Assembly (NCBI GenBank): GCA_021647785.1
Contig: JAKIUC010000012.1
Location: forward strand, 16,023-80,022
DNA: 64,000 nt
Direction of reading: 5' to 3'
From: Melioribacteraceae bacterium
GTDB taxonomy: Bacteria; Bacteroidota; Ignavibacteria; Ignavibacteriales; Melioribacteraceae
Numbering within the stretch: the stretch's first letter is position 1; each line of letters begins with the position of its first letter. The position numbers and the translations under genes were made by a program. Below the pieces are notes generated by a model. The model did no database searches. It saw nothing but the letters and a program-made list of their open reading frames with translations, and was not told where the DNA came from. Shown piece by piece: positions 1 to 12,300 of the stretch.

Positions 1-100
1 ATTTGCTGGCTTAGAATACTATTCCACACCTAGATTTATTATAAATAAATACTCTTTTGAGTTTGAAAATTTGTCTGTTGGAATTGTAATTTATTGGTAA
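1..100 (+). CDS. C-terminal end of an unknown protein (partial)
   Basis: An open frame runs in from the left edge (first complete codon at base 2) for 32 codons and stops with TAA at 98-100. The fragment is rich in aromatic residues and ends in an alternating hydrophobic stretch (VGIVIYW) like the last strand of a beta-barrel or beta-sandwich. Too little is visible to assign a function. It points the same way as the next gene, 45 bases away. Confidence 0.4.
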   Translation, partial: FAGLEYYSTPRFIINKYSFEFENLSVGIVIYW

Positions 101-145
101 ATAACTGTAAAACCACCTAACACACCGCTGCGAAAGGTAAGAATT

Positions 146-979
146 ATGAATATGATAAATAAGTTAATTTTATTTCTGTTCCTTCAGACCCTTATTATTT
201 TTGGGCAAGAAACTAGTACACTAACGGGGCATATTTCTAATGGGAAAACAGGTAAATGGTTGAATGATATAAAAGTATCAGTAATTGGAACTGACTTTTC
301 AACCAAAACAGATAGTATGGGGAATTTTGAAATAAAAGGTATTCAAGTGGGTAACTATACCATTTTAATTAATTCTTTTACTGAAAAAAGTGTTACAATT
401 AAAACATACGAAAAAACTCATACCTATATTCTATTGTATCCTGAAGAGTTTTATCCTCAAAACTTTAATAATCTTAGAGTAGATATAAAAACCGATAAAA
501 AAACTTATCACATTGGAGAAGAAATTATATTTTTTATGACATTTATCAATGAGTCATATAACGAAATAGGGGTTTTAGATTTTAGTTGTTATCCAGGAAG
601 TAACTTTTATTTTAAACTATCCAATTCTAAACCATTAAAAGATCTTACTAAATTTTCTCATACTATTAAAATGGGAGTAGTAGCCGGTGAATTAAAAAGT
701 ATAAATTCAAAAGATTCTATTTCTTTAACAAAAACTGCACTTATTGATACAAACGAACAAATAGTTTTTGATAATCCTCATAGTTCTGAGGTTACTACTT
801 GCTCAGTAGTTTTTGAGGCTGTTAAAAATGAGTTAATAGTAGTAAAATATCTATATAATATTCCAGAGTGGTATAAGAATGCAATTTTTAATAAAGATAA
901 TAGCAAAATTAATAAAAACAAGATGTGGATTGGAGAAGTTATGTCTAACGAGGTAAGTTTTAAAATATTGAATGATTAA
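146..979 (+). CDS. secreted protein with carboxypeptidase-regulatory-like domain
   Basis: This is a 277-residue protein of unknown role. Residues 1-21 form a signal peptide (basic start, hydrophobic LILFLFLQTLIIF core, cleavage near GQ). Residues about 25-100 look like a CarboxypepD_reg-like beta-sandwich: TLTGHISNGKTGKWLNDIKV followed by the typical D-S-M-G-N-F turn. The rest (about 105-277) looks like a second beta-rich domain with alternating strands. No catalytic motif is visible. Such domains are common in surface and periplasmic proteins of Bacteroidota. It is not obviously in an operon; the next gene is convergent. Export is likely; function is unknown. Confidence 0.65.
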   Translation: MNMINKLILFLFLQTLIIFGQETSTLTGHISNGKTGKWLNDIKVSVIGTDFSTKTDSMGNFEIKGIQVGNYTILINSFTEKSVTIKTYEKTHTYILLYPEEFYPQNFNNLRVDIKTDKKTYHIGEEIIFFMTFINESYNEIGVLDFSCYPGSNFYFKLSNSKPLKDLTKFSHTIKMGVVAGELKSINSKDSISLTKTALIDTNEQIVFDNPHSSEVTTCSVVFEAVKNELIVVKYLYNIPEWYKNAIFNKDNSKINKNKMWIGEVMSNEVSFKILND

Positions 980-1060
980 ATAGGTTATGAAGCAACACTG
1001 CAAAAAAGATTGACTAAAGTGAGAAGGCATAGTTTAACATTTTATAAACTAATTTTGCTG

Positions 1061-2476
1061 TTACCTCTTTGGTCTGTACAAATGTGTAGCTTGTCCAAAA
1101 AATACTTCTGCACTTTCCATCATTGTTTCTGATAGGGTTGGATGTGCGTGAATTGTTAATGCAACATCCTTTGCTAAAGCTGCCATTTCAATTGCAAGTG
1201 TTCCTTCAGCAATAAGTTCTCCTGCTCCGGGTCCCACAATGCCAACACCAAGTATTCTTTCTGTTTCCGGTTCAATTATTAGCTTTGTAAGTCCGTCGTT
1301 TCTATCCATAGTCATTGCTCTACCACTTGCAGCCCAAGGGAATCGTGCAACTTTAACTTTAATTCCTTTCTCTTTTGCTTCAAGTTCGGTTAGTCCCGTC
1401 CAAGCAACTTCGGGGTCTGTAAAGACAACTGCGGGAATTGCATTTGGTTCAAAAGCAACTTTGTGCCCAGCAATTGCCTCAACTGCAACTTTACCCTCTG
1501 CGGATGCTTTGTGTGCAAGCATTGCTCCGCCAACTATATCGCCAATTGCAAAGATGCTTGGTTCATTGGTTTTACATTTTTTATCTGTAAGAACATAACC
1601 GTGCTGACTTGTTTTTACTTTTGTATTTTCTAAACCCAAACCTTTAGAAACTGGGGTTCGCCCAATAGAAATAAGGGCTTTGTCAAATTCCAGAATATCA
1701 TTTTCAAGATTATCACCCTCCAACTTAACTTTAATTTTTTTGCCGGTATCTTCTAATTTAATAACTTTGGTTTTAAGTAAAATCTTATCAAACTTTGCTT
1801 CAATACTTTTGTGGAAGACTTTTACTAAATCTTTATCGGCTCCAGGTAGTAATGATGGCAATAATTCCACTACAGTTACCTTGCTTCCGAGAGCGGCATA
1901 AACAGAACCCAATTCCATTCCAATAATTCCACCACCAACAACTAATAATTTTCCAGGAATATTCTCAAGTTCAAGAGCATCAGATGAATCCATAACTCGT
2001 GGCGAATCAATTGAAAGCCCTGGGATTACAGATGGAACAGAACCTGTTGCTAGAATTGCATTCTCAAACTCTAAATTATCTTTAGTACCATCAACTTTAT
2101 CAATAGATAAATTTTTAGAATTTAGAAATGAAGCTTTACCTTGAATATAATTTATTTTCCTTTGCTTTGTTAATTGTCCCGTTCCACCAGTAAGTTTTGC
2201 AACAGTTCTATTTTTAAAATCTCGTAATTTATTAATGTCAATTTTTGGTTTACCAAAATCAACTCCCCAATTTGCTGCTTCTTTTGTTTCGTTTAATAGC
2301 TTGGCAATGTGCAAGTATGCTTTGGAAGGAATGCAGCCTCTGTAAAGACACACACCGCCTGGATCTTTTTCTAAATCAATTAATGTAACTTCCATTCCAA
2401 GATCGGCAGCAAGAAAAGCTGCTGCATAACCTCCGGGTCCTGCACCAACTACAGCAAGTTCTGTTTTATTACTCAT
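1061..2476 (-). CDS. lpdA: dihydrolipoyl dehydrogenase (E3)
   Basis: This flavoprotein disulfide reductase re-oxidises the dihydrolipoyl group of E2 and passes electrons to NAD+, as the E3 part of the pyruvate dehydrogenase complex. The 471 residues are the normal family length. Visible are the FAD-binding GAGPGGYAAA (11-20), the redox pair C43/C48 in GGVCLYRGCIPSK, the NAD-binding GGGIIGMELG, the second FAD motif AIGDIVGG, and the C-terminal catalytic HAHPTLSE (His445, Glu450). The residues between the redox cysteines are LYRG rather than the more common LNVG. It is the last gene of aceE-aceF-lpdA, 6 bases after aceF, so dedication to this complex is likely. Confidence 0.96.
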   Translation of the reverse strand: MSNKTELAVVGAGPGGYAAAFLAADLGMEVTLIDLEKDPGGVCLYRGCIPSKAYLHIAKLLNETKEAANWGVDFGKPKIDINKLRDFKNRTVAKLTGGTGQLTKQRKINYIQGKASFLNSKNLSIDKVDGTKDNLEFENAILATGSVPSVIPGLSIDSPRVMDSSDALELENIPGKLLVVGGGIIGMELGSVYAALGSKVTVVELLPSLLPGADKDLVKVFHKSIEAKFDKILLKTKVIKLEDTGKKIKVKLEGDNLENDILEFDKALISIGRTPVSKGLGLENTKVKTSQHGYVLTDKKCKTNEPSIFAIGDIVGGAMLAHKASAEGKVAVEAIAGHKVAFEPNAIPAVVFTDPEVAWTGLTELEAKEKGIKVKVARFPWAASGRAMTMDRNDGLTKLIIEPETERILGVGIVGPGAGELIAEGTLAIEMAALAKDVALTIHAHPTLSETMMESAEVFFGQATHLYRPKR

Positions 2477-2482
2477 TTTGTA

Positions 2483-3778
2483 TTATCCTTCTAAACTCAA
2501 TAGGAACGGTTGCTCTAATGCTGTTGATATCCATCTAATAAATCGTGCTGCATCCGCTCCATCAATAACTCTATGATCGTAAGAGAGAGAAAGGGGCAGA
2601 AGCATTCTTGGCACAAACTCACCATCAATATAAACAGGTTCGTATCTTCCCCTGGAAACTCCAAGTATTGCAACTTCAGGTCCGTGCACAATTGGAGTAA
2701 ATGCTGTTCCGCCAATTCCACCGAGGTTACTAATTGTAAAACATCCCCCTTGCATATCCTCAATTGTTACTTTTTTGTTTCTTGCTTTTACAGAGATGTC
2801 GGTTAAATCTTTTGAGAGTTCCAAAATATTTTTTTTATCAACATCTCTAACAACTGGTACAATTAAACCCTTCTCAGTATCAACGGCAATTCCTATATTG
2901 AAATAATCTTTATAGATAATTTCTTTTTTATCCATATCGATACTTGCATTAAACTGCGGAAAAACTTTCATAGCCGATGCAACTACTTTCAATAGTATAG
3001 CGGTTACTGTTAGTTTTCCACCTGATGTTTCTACTTTCTTAGCAAATTGTTTACGCATTTTTTCAAGCTCGGTAATGTCAGCTTTATCAAACTGAGTAAC
3101 ATGTGGAATTGTTGCCCACGCATAAGACAAATGCTCGGCGGTTTTTTTACGAATGTTACTCATAGGTTCTCTACTAATATTTCCCCACTTTGAAAAATCG
3201 GGTAGTGCTTCCTGCCTAATGCCCATAGGCACTCCACCACTGCTGTTGCTTATTTTTTCATTTAACGATTTAGAAAATAATTTAACATCATTAATAGAAA
3301 TTCTTCCTCCCGGGCCACTACCGGAAACTTGATTTATATCAATTCCTATTTCTCTGGCAAACCTTCTTGTAGTTGGTGCTGCCGGTGCAATTTTATGAGT
3401 AAACTCTTTTTGAGATGGTATATCTTTGGTTTCACTTTTTTTAATTGACTCAACTATTTTTGTTTCTTCTTTTTCTTGAATAGGGTTTTCAACTATTTTA
3501 ACACTCTCCGTTTTTTGAGATACAGAAGTTTCACTTGTCCTATCAGATTTAATAATAAAAATTGTAGAACCAATTTTAATAGTTTCACCGGTTTTTATTT
3601 TTACCTCTTCAATAACTCCTGAAATATCAGAAGGTACTTCTACCGTTGCTTTATCGGTTTCAATCTCAATTACAATTTGATCGTTTTCAACTTTGTCTCC
3701 AGCCTTAACAAGAACATTTACAATCTCAGCAGATTCAATATTTTCGCCAAGTTCGGGAAGTTTAAATTCTAATAACAT
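2483..3778 (-). CDS. aceF: pyruvate dehydrogenase E2, dihydrolipoamide acetyltransferase
   Basis: This is the core acetyltransferase of the pyruvate dehydrogenase complex, moving acetyl groups from E1 to coenzyme A by a swinging lipoyl arm. Domains of the 431 residues: one lipoyl domain (1-78) with lipoyl-lysine Lys43 in ETDKATVE; a charged linker rich in E, K and S (80-128); a peripheral-subunit-binding domain (about 131-168, APTTRRFAREIG...GRI); and the catalytic domain ending in DHRVIDG with His402 and Asp406. A single lipoyl domain contrasts with the three of E. coli AceF. It lies 24 bases downstream of aceE and 6 bases upstream of lpdA. Confidence 0.95.
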   Translation of the reverse strand: MLLEFKLPELGENIESAEIVNVLVKAGDKVENDQIVIEIETDKATVEVPSDISGVIEEVKIKTGETIKIGSTIFIIKSDRTSETSVSQKTESVKIVENPIQEKEETKIVESIKKSETKDIPSQKEFTHKIAPAAPTTRRFAREIGIDINQVSGSGPGGRISINDVKLFSKSLNEKISNSSGGVPMGIRQEALPDFSKWGNISREPMSNIRKKTAEHLSYAWATIPHVTQFDKADITELEKMRKQFAKKVETSGGKLTVTAILLKVVASAMKVFPQFNASIDMDKKEIIYKDYFNIGIAVDTEKGLIVPVVRDVDKKNILELSKDLTDISVKARNKKVTIEDMQGGCFTISNLGGIGGTAFTPIVHGPEVAILGVSRGRYEPVYIDGEFVPRMLLPLSLSYDHRVIDGADAARFIRWISTALEQPFLLSLEG

Positions 3779-3802
3779 TTTATCTCTACTAATTTATTTT
3801 AC

Positions 3803-6481
3803 TTATGATTTTATTGGACTACTTTTACTAAGATTTATTTTTAAATCTTTAGCTGCTTTCTTAACCACATCTTTTTTAACTATCTTTTCTTCTGATAAAG
3901 CATACAAAGTGGCATAGACTATATGCTTCGCGTCAACTTCAAAGAAATCTCGCAAAGCTTCGCGGTTTTCACTTCTACCAAAACCTAACGTTCCAAGGGT
4001 AGTTAATTTGCCCGGCAACCATTTTGAAATTGAATCGGCAAGTATTTGAGAGTAGTCTGATGCAGAGACAAAAATCCCTTCTTCATCTTTTGTTATTTCA
4101 GATATGTAAGGAAGCCTCGCAGTTTTATTGGGGTTCATCATATTGTATCTCTCAATATCTAACGCATCGTAGTGCAAATTCTTATAGCTTGTAACGCTCC
4201 AAACATCGGTTGCAATTCCATAATTATTTTCAAGAATTTCTTGAGCTTTTAATGTTTCGTTCAATATTGAACCACTTCCGAGAAGATGAGCTTTTGCTTT
4301 TGCACCCTTTTCTTTAGATGGTTTGTATTTGTACATTCCTTTTAAAATACCATCTTTGCAGCCTTTTGGCATTGGCGGCATTTCATAATTTTCATTCATT
4401 ACAGTTATGTAGTAAAATATTTCTTCCTGCTTTGTGTACATTCTATGAATTCCGTCTCTAATAATAACAGCAAGTTCATAGGCAAATGCAGGATCGTATG
4501 CCATAATTGTTGGAGTTGAATGAGCTAGAACGTGACTTTGTCCATCTTGATGTTGAAGTCCCTCTCCTGCAAGTGTAGTTCTTCCAGCAGTTCCGCCAAT
4601 TAAGAAACCTTTACATTTCATATCGGCAGCAGCCCAAGCAAGGTCTCCAATTCTTTGGAAACCGAACATTGAATAAAATGTGAAGAAGGGAATTGTGTTT
4701 ATTCCATGTGTAACATAAGCAGTGCCAGCTGCAATAAATGATGACATTGCACCTGCTTCAGTAATTCCTTCTTCCAAAATTTGACCATCTTTTGCTTCCT
4801 TATAATAAAGCAAACTATCTCTATCAACAGGTTCATAAAGCTGCCCAGTACTTGAGTAAATACCTACTTGTCTGAACAAAGCCTCCATTCCAAAAGTTCG
4901 TGCTTCATCGGGAACTATAGGAACAATTAGTTTACCAACTTCTTTATCCTTTAAAAGTTTTGTAAGAATTCGTACATAAACCATTGTTGTAGAAACTTCT
5001 CTCCCTTCGGTACCTTCATAAAATTCTTTGAACAAATCTTCTGAAGGAGTTTGTAGTTTTTGATTATGCACAATTCTTTTGGGAACATATCCTCCAAGTT
5101 TTTTTCTACGCTTTTTTAAATATGTTATTTCATCACTATCTTCGGAAGGACGATAGAAAGGGGTGTTGATAACATCTTCGTCAGAAAGTGGAATTCCGAA
5201 TCTGCTTCTAAATTGTTTTAATTCTTCCTCGTTTAATTTTTTTTGCGAGTGAGTAATATTTTTCCCCTCCCCTGCTTCGCCTAAACCATAACCTTTAACT
5301 GTTTTAGCAAGAATAACTGTAGGCTTTCCTGTTGTCTCTATTGCTTTCTTGTAAGCGGCAAAAACTTTTTCAGGGTCGTGTCCGCCACGTCTCAGTTTTT
5401 CTAATGCTTCATCTGTATAATGCTCTACTAATTTTTTTAACTCTGGGTACTTACCAAAAAAATGTTCTCTTACAAAAGCGCCACTTTCTACTTTATATTT
5501 TTGGGATTCTCCATCAATCATTTCATTCATTCTTTTTATCAGTTTACCAGATTTATCGGCTTCAAGTAACGGATCCCAATCACTACCCCAAATAACTTTA
5601 ATTACGTTCCATCCCGTACCTTTAAAATTAGCTTCCAACTCTTGCACAATTTTTGCATTCCCTCTAACTGGCCCATCCAAACGTTGCAAGTTACAGTTAA
5701 TAACAAAAATTAAATTATCTAACTTCTCTCTTGATGCAAGCGAAATTGCACCGAGTGTTTCAGGTTCATCAGTTTCGCCATCACCAAGGAAAGCCCACAC
5801 TTTAGCATCGGAAGGTTTTTTAAGTCCTCTATTAATAAGATATTTATTAAACCTAGCTTGGTAGATTGACATTATTGGACCTAAACCCATTGATACTGTT
5901 GGGAATTCCCAAAAGTCAGGCATAAGTTTTGGATGCGGATAAGAAGAGAGACCTCCGCCTTCAGCAAGTTCACGCCTGAAGTTTTGCAATTGTTTTGTAT
6001 CAATTCTACCTTCAAGGTATGCCCTTGCGTAAATACCAGGTGCTGCATGTCCTTGAAAATAAATTTGGTCTCCATCAGAGTTTTGGTCCTTCCCTTTGAA
6101 AAAATGATTGAAGCCAACCTCATACAAAGTTGCTGCAGATGCATAAGTTGAAATGTGTCCGCCAATTCCAGCATCTAATTTATTTGCTCTAACAACCATT
6201 GCCATTGCATTCCATCTTATAAGGCTTTTAATTCTCCGTTCAATTTCACGTCTGCCAGGATAGTTTGGTTGTTGATCTTTTGGAATTGTATTTACATAAG
6301 GTGTGTTTGCAGTAAAGGGAAGTTCAACTCCGGCTTCATGAGCATAAGTATCCAAATCGTGTAAGAGTTGTTTAACTCTTTCTGGTCCTTCATTTTGCAA
6401 AACAAATTCTAACGACTCAAGCCATTCACGAGTTTCAAGTTCTTCCAAATTTTGTTGATTATCTTTTTTTATACTATCCAT
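3803..6481 (-). CDS. aceE: pyruvate dehydrogenase E1 component, homodimeric type
   Basis: This thiamine-diphosphate enzyme decarboxylates pyruvate and acetylates the lipoyl group of E2. At 892 residues it is the single-chain, E. coli-type E1 rather than the split alpha/beta form. The ThDP motif begins with GDG at 233-235 and closes with NCN at 262-264 in FVINCNLQRLDGPV. Other conserved blocks are DGQSHVLAHSTPT and the N-terminal PYVNTIP. It is the first gene of the minus-strand aceE-aceF-lpdA operon. The 141 bases upstream hold no clear promoter match. Identity is certain. Confidence 0.97.
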   Translation of the reverse strand: MDSIKKDNQQNLEELETREWLESLEFVLQNEGPERVKQLLHDLDTYAHEAGVELPFTANTPYVNTIPKDQQPNYPGRREIERRIKSLIRWNAMAMVVRANKLDAGIGGHISTYASAATLYEVGFNHFFKGKDQNSDGDQIYFQGHAAPGIYARAYLEGRIDTKQLQNFRRELAEGGGLSSYPHPKLMPDFWEFPTVSMGLGPIMSIYQARFNKYLINRGLKKPSDAKVWAFLGDGETDEPETLGAISLASREKLDNLIFVINCNLQRLDGPVRGNAKIVQELEANFKGTGWNVIKVIWGSDWDPLLEADKSGKLIKRMNEMIDGESQKYKVESGAFVREHFFGKYPELKKLVEHYTDEALEKLRRGGHDPEKVFAAYKKAIETTGKPTVILAKTVKGYGLGEAGEGKNITHSQKKLNEEELKQFRSRFGIPLSDEDVINTPFYRPSEDSDEITYLKKRRKKLGGYVPKRIVHNQKLQTPSEDLFKEFYEGTEGREVSTTMVYVRILTKLLKDKEVGKLIVPIVPDEARTFGMEALFRQVGIYSSTGQLYEPVDRDSLLYYKEAKDGQILEEGITEAGAMSSFIAAGTAYVTHGINTIPFFTFYSMFGFQRIGDLAWAAADMKCKGFLIGGTAGRTTLAGEGLQHQDGQSHVLAHSTPTIMAYDPAFAYELAVIIRDGIHRMYTKQEEIFYYITVMNENYEMPPMPKGCKDGILKGMYKYKPSKEKGAKAKAHLLGSGSILNETLKAQEILENNYGIATDVWSVTSYKNLHYDALDIERYNMMNPNKTARLPYISEITKDEEGIFVSASDYSQILADSISKWLPGKLTTLGTLGFGRSENREALRDFFEVDAKHIVYATLYALSEEKIVKKDVVKKAAKDLKINLSKSSPIKS

Positions 6482-6622
6482 TTTGATTTATTTCCCTTCT
6501 TTTATTAAAAGGCATTCTGTCTTATTTAGAGACAAAATATTTGATAGAAATAATCTAAACGATTATTTTGTAAATATTCTATACAAAAGTTAATGGAGTA
6601 TTTTCAGATGTGCAATAGATAT

Positions 6623-7504
6623 TTAAAAACAATAATTCAAAATCTTATAAACCAACTTTGCTGCAATATAATTTGATGAAGTATTAAATTTTGAAGGTGC
6701 AAGTTCAACTAAATCAAATCCTACAATATTTTTTTTCTTTCCAACAAGTTTAATTAAATCAAGAGTTTCATCCCAGAAAAGCCCGCCTGGTTCTGGAGTT
6801 CCGGTTGCTGGCACAATGGAAGGGTCAAATCCATCAATATCAAAAGTGATATATACATTTTTTGAGAGATTTTTCACAACGTCATTCTGCCATTTTTTTT
6901 TCGTCTCTGCTTGGCGAATATCACGCATGAAAAAAGTTTTTATTTTTTCAGATTTTATTAAATCCGCTTCCTCTTTGCATAAAGCTCTTATTCCAACTTG
7001 CACAATATTTTTATTGAATTCATATACTCTACGCATTACTGAAGCATGTGAATACTTACTCCCTTCGTAACTCTCTCTTAAATCGGAATGTGCATCAAAT
7101 TGGAGTATTGATAAATCATCATACTTTTTGTGATGTGCCAAAACAGAACCAAGCATTACGGTGTGCTCTCCCCCAAGCATAACAACAAATTTATCATCTG
7201 TTAATAAATTAGTAACATCTCTTTCAACTTTATCGATAGCTTTTTTCGACTTCAATTTATCAAAGCTACTTATTGGAAGTGTTGCAATCCCCTTCTCAAA
7301 GCAAAGCTCGCTATCACTCTCTTCATCATAAAATTCAACATAATGTGAGGCTTTAAGAATTTCCCTCGGACCGTTCTTTGTTCCGGAACCATAGCTAACT
7401 GTGTTTTCCAACGGTGCAGAATATATTACTATTTTAGAATTTTCATATTCTGAAAACTCTTTTTCAATTCCAAGAAAGTTTGTTTTTGGTGAGAGTGTTT
7501 TCAT
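6623..7504 (-). CDS. speB: agmatinase / arginase-family ureohydrolase
   Basis: This is a binuclear manganese ureohydrolase, probably converting agmatine to putrescine and urea. All metal ligands are visible in the 293 residues: His114 (GGEHT), Asp137-His139-Asp141 (DAHSD), and Asp224/Asp226 in FDIDGFDPS, followed by the TGTPEPGG loop of the agmatinase branch. Length is typical of bacterial SpeB. Arginase or guanidinobutyrase activity cannot be excluded from motifs alone. It lies 141 bases upstream of aceE on the same strand but has no functional link to it, so it is probably transcribed independently. A MITE-like repeat sits just upstream (7519-7643). Confidence 0.88.
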   Translation of the reverse strand: MKTLSPKTNFLGIEKEFSEYENSKIVIYSAPLENTVSYGSGTKNGPREILKASHYVEFYDEESDSELCFEKGIATLPISSFDKLKSKKAIDKVERDVTNLLTDDKFVVMLGGEHTVMLGSVLAHHKKYDDLSILQFDAHSDLRESYEGSKYSHASVMRRVYEFNKNIVQVGIRALCKEEADLIKSEKIKTFFMRDIRQAETKKKWQNDVVKNLSKNVYITFDIDGFDPSIVPATGTPEPGGLFWDETLDLIKLVGKKKNIVGFDLVELAPSKFNTSSNYIAAKLVYKILNYCF

Positions 7505-7518
7505 GTTTTTTCTTTTAT

Positions 7519-7643
7519 AGTCCCCTCTTGAGAGGGGAAGATGCGAAGCATCAGGGGTGTGTTTGGGTTTGTACTAAAATAACACTATTCTATTTTTTTC
7601 TGCTCAAAGAACACACCCCTAAATCCCCTCTCAAGAGGGGACT
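7519..7643. repeat. MITE-like element with nested inverted repeats
   Basis: A 125-bp intergenic element is bounded by perfect 20-bp terminal inverted repeats (7519-7538 and 7624-7643). Each arm is itself partly palindromic (CCCCTCTTGAGAGGGG). A second inverted pair lies inside (AGGGGTGTGT at 7553-7562, ACACACCCCT at 7611-7620). The element is clearly more GC-rich than its flanks and encodes nothing. It fits a non-autonomous mobile element or a dispersed REP-like palindrome. As RNA it would form a long hairpin between speB and yajC and could end transcription. Confidence 0.8.
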
Positions 7644-7652
7644 TTCGAGTAA

Positions 7653-9130
<1,478 letters not shown>

Positions 9131-9298
9131 TTATTAATATTGAACTATGCAAAATAGTGTAAATCTAATTTTTATTCCATAAAAATTGGTTAAATATTTT
9201 TGTTGTATATATATAATAAAACTCAATAAATATTCATTTTCTAAAATTTTATTAAAGTTGGCATTTCGATTGTTATTCTGTTTAATTAATTATTTACT

Positions 9299-9306
9299 TA
9301 TTTTTG
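9299..9306 (+). promoter_or_regulatory. candidate Bacteroidota-type -7 promoter element
   Basis: TATTTTTG matches the TAnnTTTG -7 consensus of the Bacteroidota housekeeping sigma factor and lies 83 bases before the PPi-PEPCK start. A -33 TTTG at the expected spacing is not clear. In such AT-rich sequence an 8-bp match is weak evidence. Confidence 0.3.
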
Positions 9307-9389
9307 CTATTCTTAAATAAAAAACAACTTTAAGTTTTTCCACATAATTATTTTCACCATTATTAACTATTAAAAATTGGACATTAAAT

Positions 9390-12300
9390 ATGGATTATAA
9401 AAGAAAATTTGGCTACAACAATGAAGGGAAATCAATATCCTTAAATAGAAAGCGTCTTATACAATTTATTAATCTGAAACTTTCTTCTAAAGGATTTCCT
9501 TATTACGGAGAAGGGAAAGAGAACAAATTTTTAGATATAGCTCAAGACTTAATTTCCGACTCTCAGGAGAAAGAAAGATTACTTTCAAAATATTTATCCC
9601 CAGCAGATTATAGAATTCAGAAATTTTTAAATAAATATTTTTCTGATGTTATTGATTCTGAAAAGATTAAACTTCCTCATAATACATTTGAACTTGATAG
9701 ACATGGAATTGCAAGGATACTCTCTATTGCTCCCGACTCTCATAAATTTGAGTCAGATATAATTTCATCATATCGTTTACAGCAAGGTGTTTTGCATAAT
9801 CCGATAAAGGATAAACGAACTACCAAGGGTGTATTTCATGTTGCAGAAGGTGGTTTGCCAGTTCCTGATGATAAAAAATCAGTTCCTAAAATTGCTGCGG
9901 CAAATCTTCTATCTTTAGCTCTTAAGCCACCTAAAGAATTAATGCGTCTTCCCTATACTTCAACATCAAAAGAGAAAGCTGAACTTTTTGTCTCACTATT
10001 ATTGCGTCCAATTGTTTCACCAGAAATTCCAGGACTTATGAAAGAAAAATCTCTGGAAGTTCGTTTTTTTGCTCCTGGTAATTTAGTAAGTAATTTAGAT
10101 TTTGTAGAATCCATTTTTGGAAATGCAGGAAATCCATTTCTACCTCAGAACGATTCTGCTTTGGATTGTGAACATTGGACTGGACATACTGGCTGTGTAA
10201 TTCTTGCTCCACACTTAATAAATTCAAATAAAAAGGCTCTTGGGTTGCCAAACATTTCTGATGCTTCTGAAAGGGAAATTAGAGATGGAATGTTTTGGGA
10301 AAAGGAGGATGAGCTATACAACAATGGTGGTGCTTTTAAGATTACAATCAGAACTGACGAAGGAATTATTGTTACTGTAATTGCAGATAATTATTTTGGA
10401 TATTCAAAAAAAGAGGTGAAAACCCAAATAGGATATTCTGCAAATCTTTCTGGCAACAGTGAGGAAGAACACGCTGGTGGTGCACTTGCGTTTCCATCTT
10501 ACAGTCAAACTGAAATATTTCATAATGATGACTTAGTTCCAAAAGATAATCATACATTCGAGCAAGTAAAAGAGATGTATTCAGATATAATGGATTTGCA
10601 GAAGGATGGATATGGAATTGATAAGATATATCCAAATATTATTTATGTGCCAGAAGATGTTGAGATTGATATTAATAAACAAAAAGTGTTTTGGACTAAC
10701 AATGGTAAGGAAAAAGCAATAAAACTCTTACCAAAAAACATTTACGTTCTTCCGGAAGGTTATAAAGTTAGAATGGAAAAAAAGCCTAATGCACCATCTT
10801 GGCGTTTAATTGCAACTGTTGCAGAGGGAACATTGTGTCATAAACCAAGTACTGTTTCCGGTGGTGGAAAGTCTGAGATTTCTAAATCTATTTCCGATTC
10901 AATTCTTTCGGGACCATTTTTTGTTGCCAATTTTGAAGATGATTTTAAATTAGTTGAAGAGATAATAAATAAAGATTATAGTAATCGTTTTATTAAAAAT
11001 ATTGATTATTCCGATGAAGAGCCAACACGAAAATTGTTAAGTAGCAGGAGATCACTTGGCTCGGCTATAAAATTACTAACTCCATCCTACGATGAATATA
11101 CAGAGGAATACAATAATTGGTTAGAATCAATTCCGCAATACATTAAAGGGTTTGTATTAATTATTAAACGATTTTACTTACCTGAATGGGGTGATAATTG
11201 GAAAGAACATTTTAGTGTTGATACAGTTGACGGAAAGTTGGGTCACGAATTGCAGTATAATAACAGACCTCTTGTTGCAAATTATTTGCGAGTTGGTTTT
11301 GAAGCAAATGGTGCTTGGCGAACATTTAAATTACGACAAGATTTTATTGCATCAGAAAAAATTCAAGTTGAAGATGATATTACAACTTCGGTTGTGGTAT
11401 CAGCAAACAGGTTGGAGTATTTAAGTAAATCGTGTAAAAGTAAAAGCCTAAAGTTTGTAAAGAATTGTGAGTATAGGTTATTCCAACGTCCTGATGATGC
11501 AACTCACAGAGGTTACGATAAGCAAGCTGAAAAAGATTTATCAACACCAAATTCTTTTATATCAAATTTTGCACCGTTAACTAAAAAAGATGCCTATAAT
11601 TTAATTGAGGATGCAATTGGATTTGAAAAATTTACACAACCAATGAAAGATTTAATTAAAGAATTCAAAAATAATAAAAAGGGGAAGTATTTTGTTTCCT
11701 CTGCACATGCCAGAATTGTGGATGGCAAACAAACTAATAATGTTCGCTACTTACAAGATAGATTGGATATACAAAACCCTATTGGAAAATATGTTGCAGA
11801 AATAGGAACTCGTTTTTTTAGAAAGGTTCCGTTAGAAAAGCCAGTACTTAACCAAGTAGATGCGGTGCTTCCAGGAAGAAGAAATAACAAGAAGGGAGAA
11901 GGCATACGTCCGTTATCGGTTTATAATCCTATTCACTATCAAGAGTTACCAGAGTTATTTATGGACTTCATTAGTAGTTTAACTGGTAAATCCCCTTCTA
12001 CCACTGGGGCTGGTTCCGAAGGTGCATTAACCAAAGGACCTTTCAATGCTCTCTATACTATTACTGATTTAAATAATGCTATGCTCTCATTTATTTTAAC
12101 TGGGCACAATGCATTCTCAACTGCCGCTGGTTATGTTGGTAATGTTAGAGTTGACCACGATATCAGCTTGTTGATTCCTGAAATATGGAGCCGTTTATCT
12201 ACTGAAGAACGTAGCCCTGAATCTTTAATCAAGAAAGGATATCTTGAAAAGGTTGAAGACTTTACTTATGAAGGAGAGTTAATATTAGCAAGTAGATTGG

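Noticed and set aside
1239..1901. Open frames opposite lpdA, and similar long frames opposite smc, ppdK and ATPase genes
   Set aside because: They lie antisense within clear genes, have Ser/Leu-rich compositions typical of shadow frames, and lack ribosome-binding sites and known motifs.
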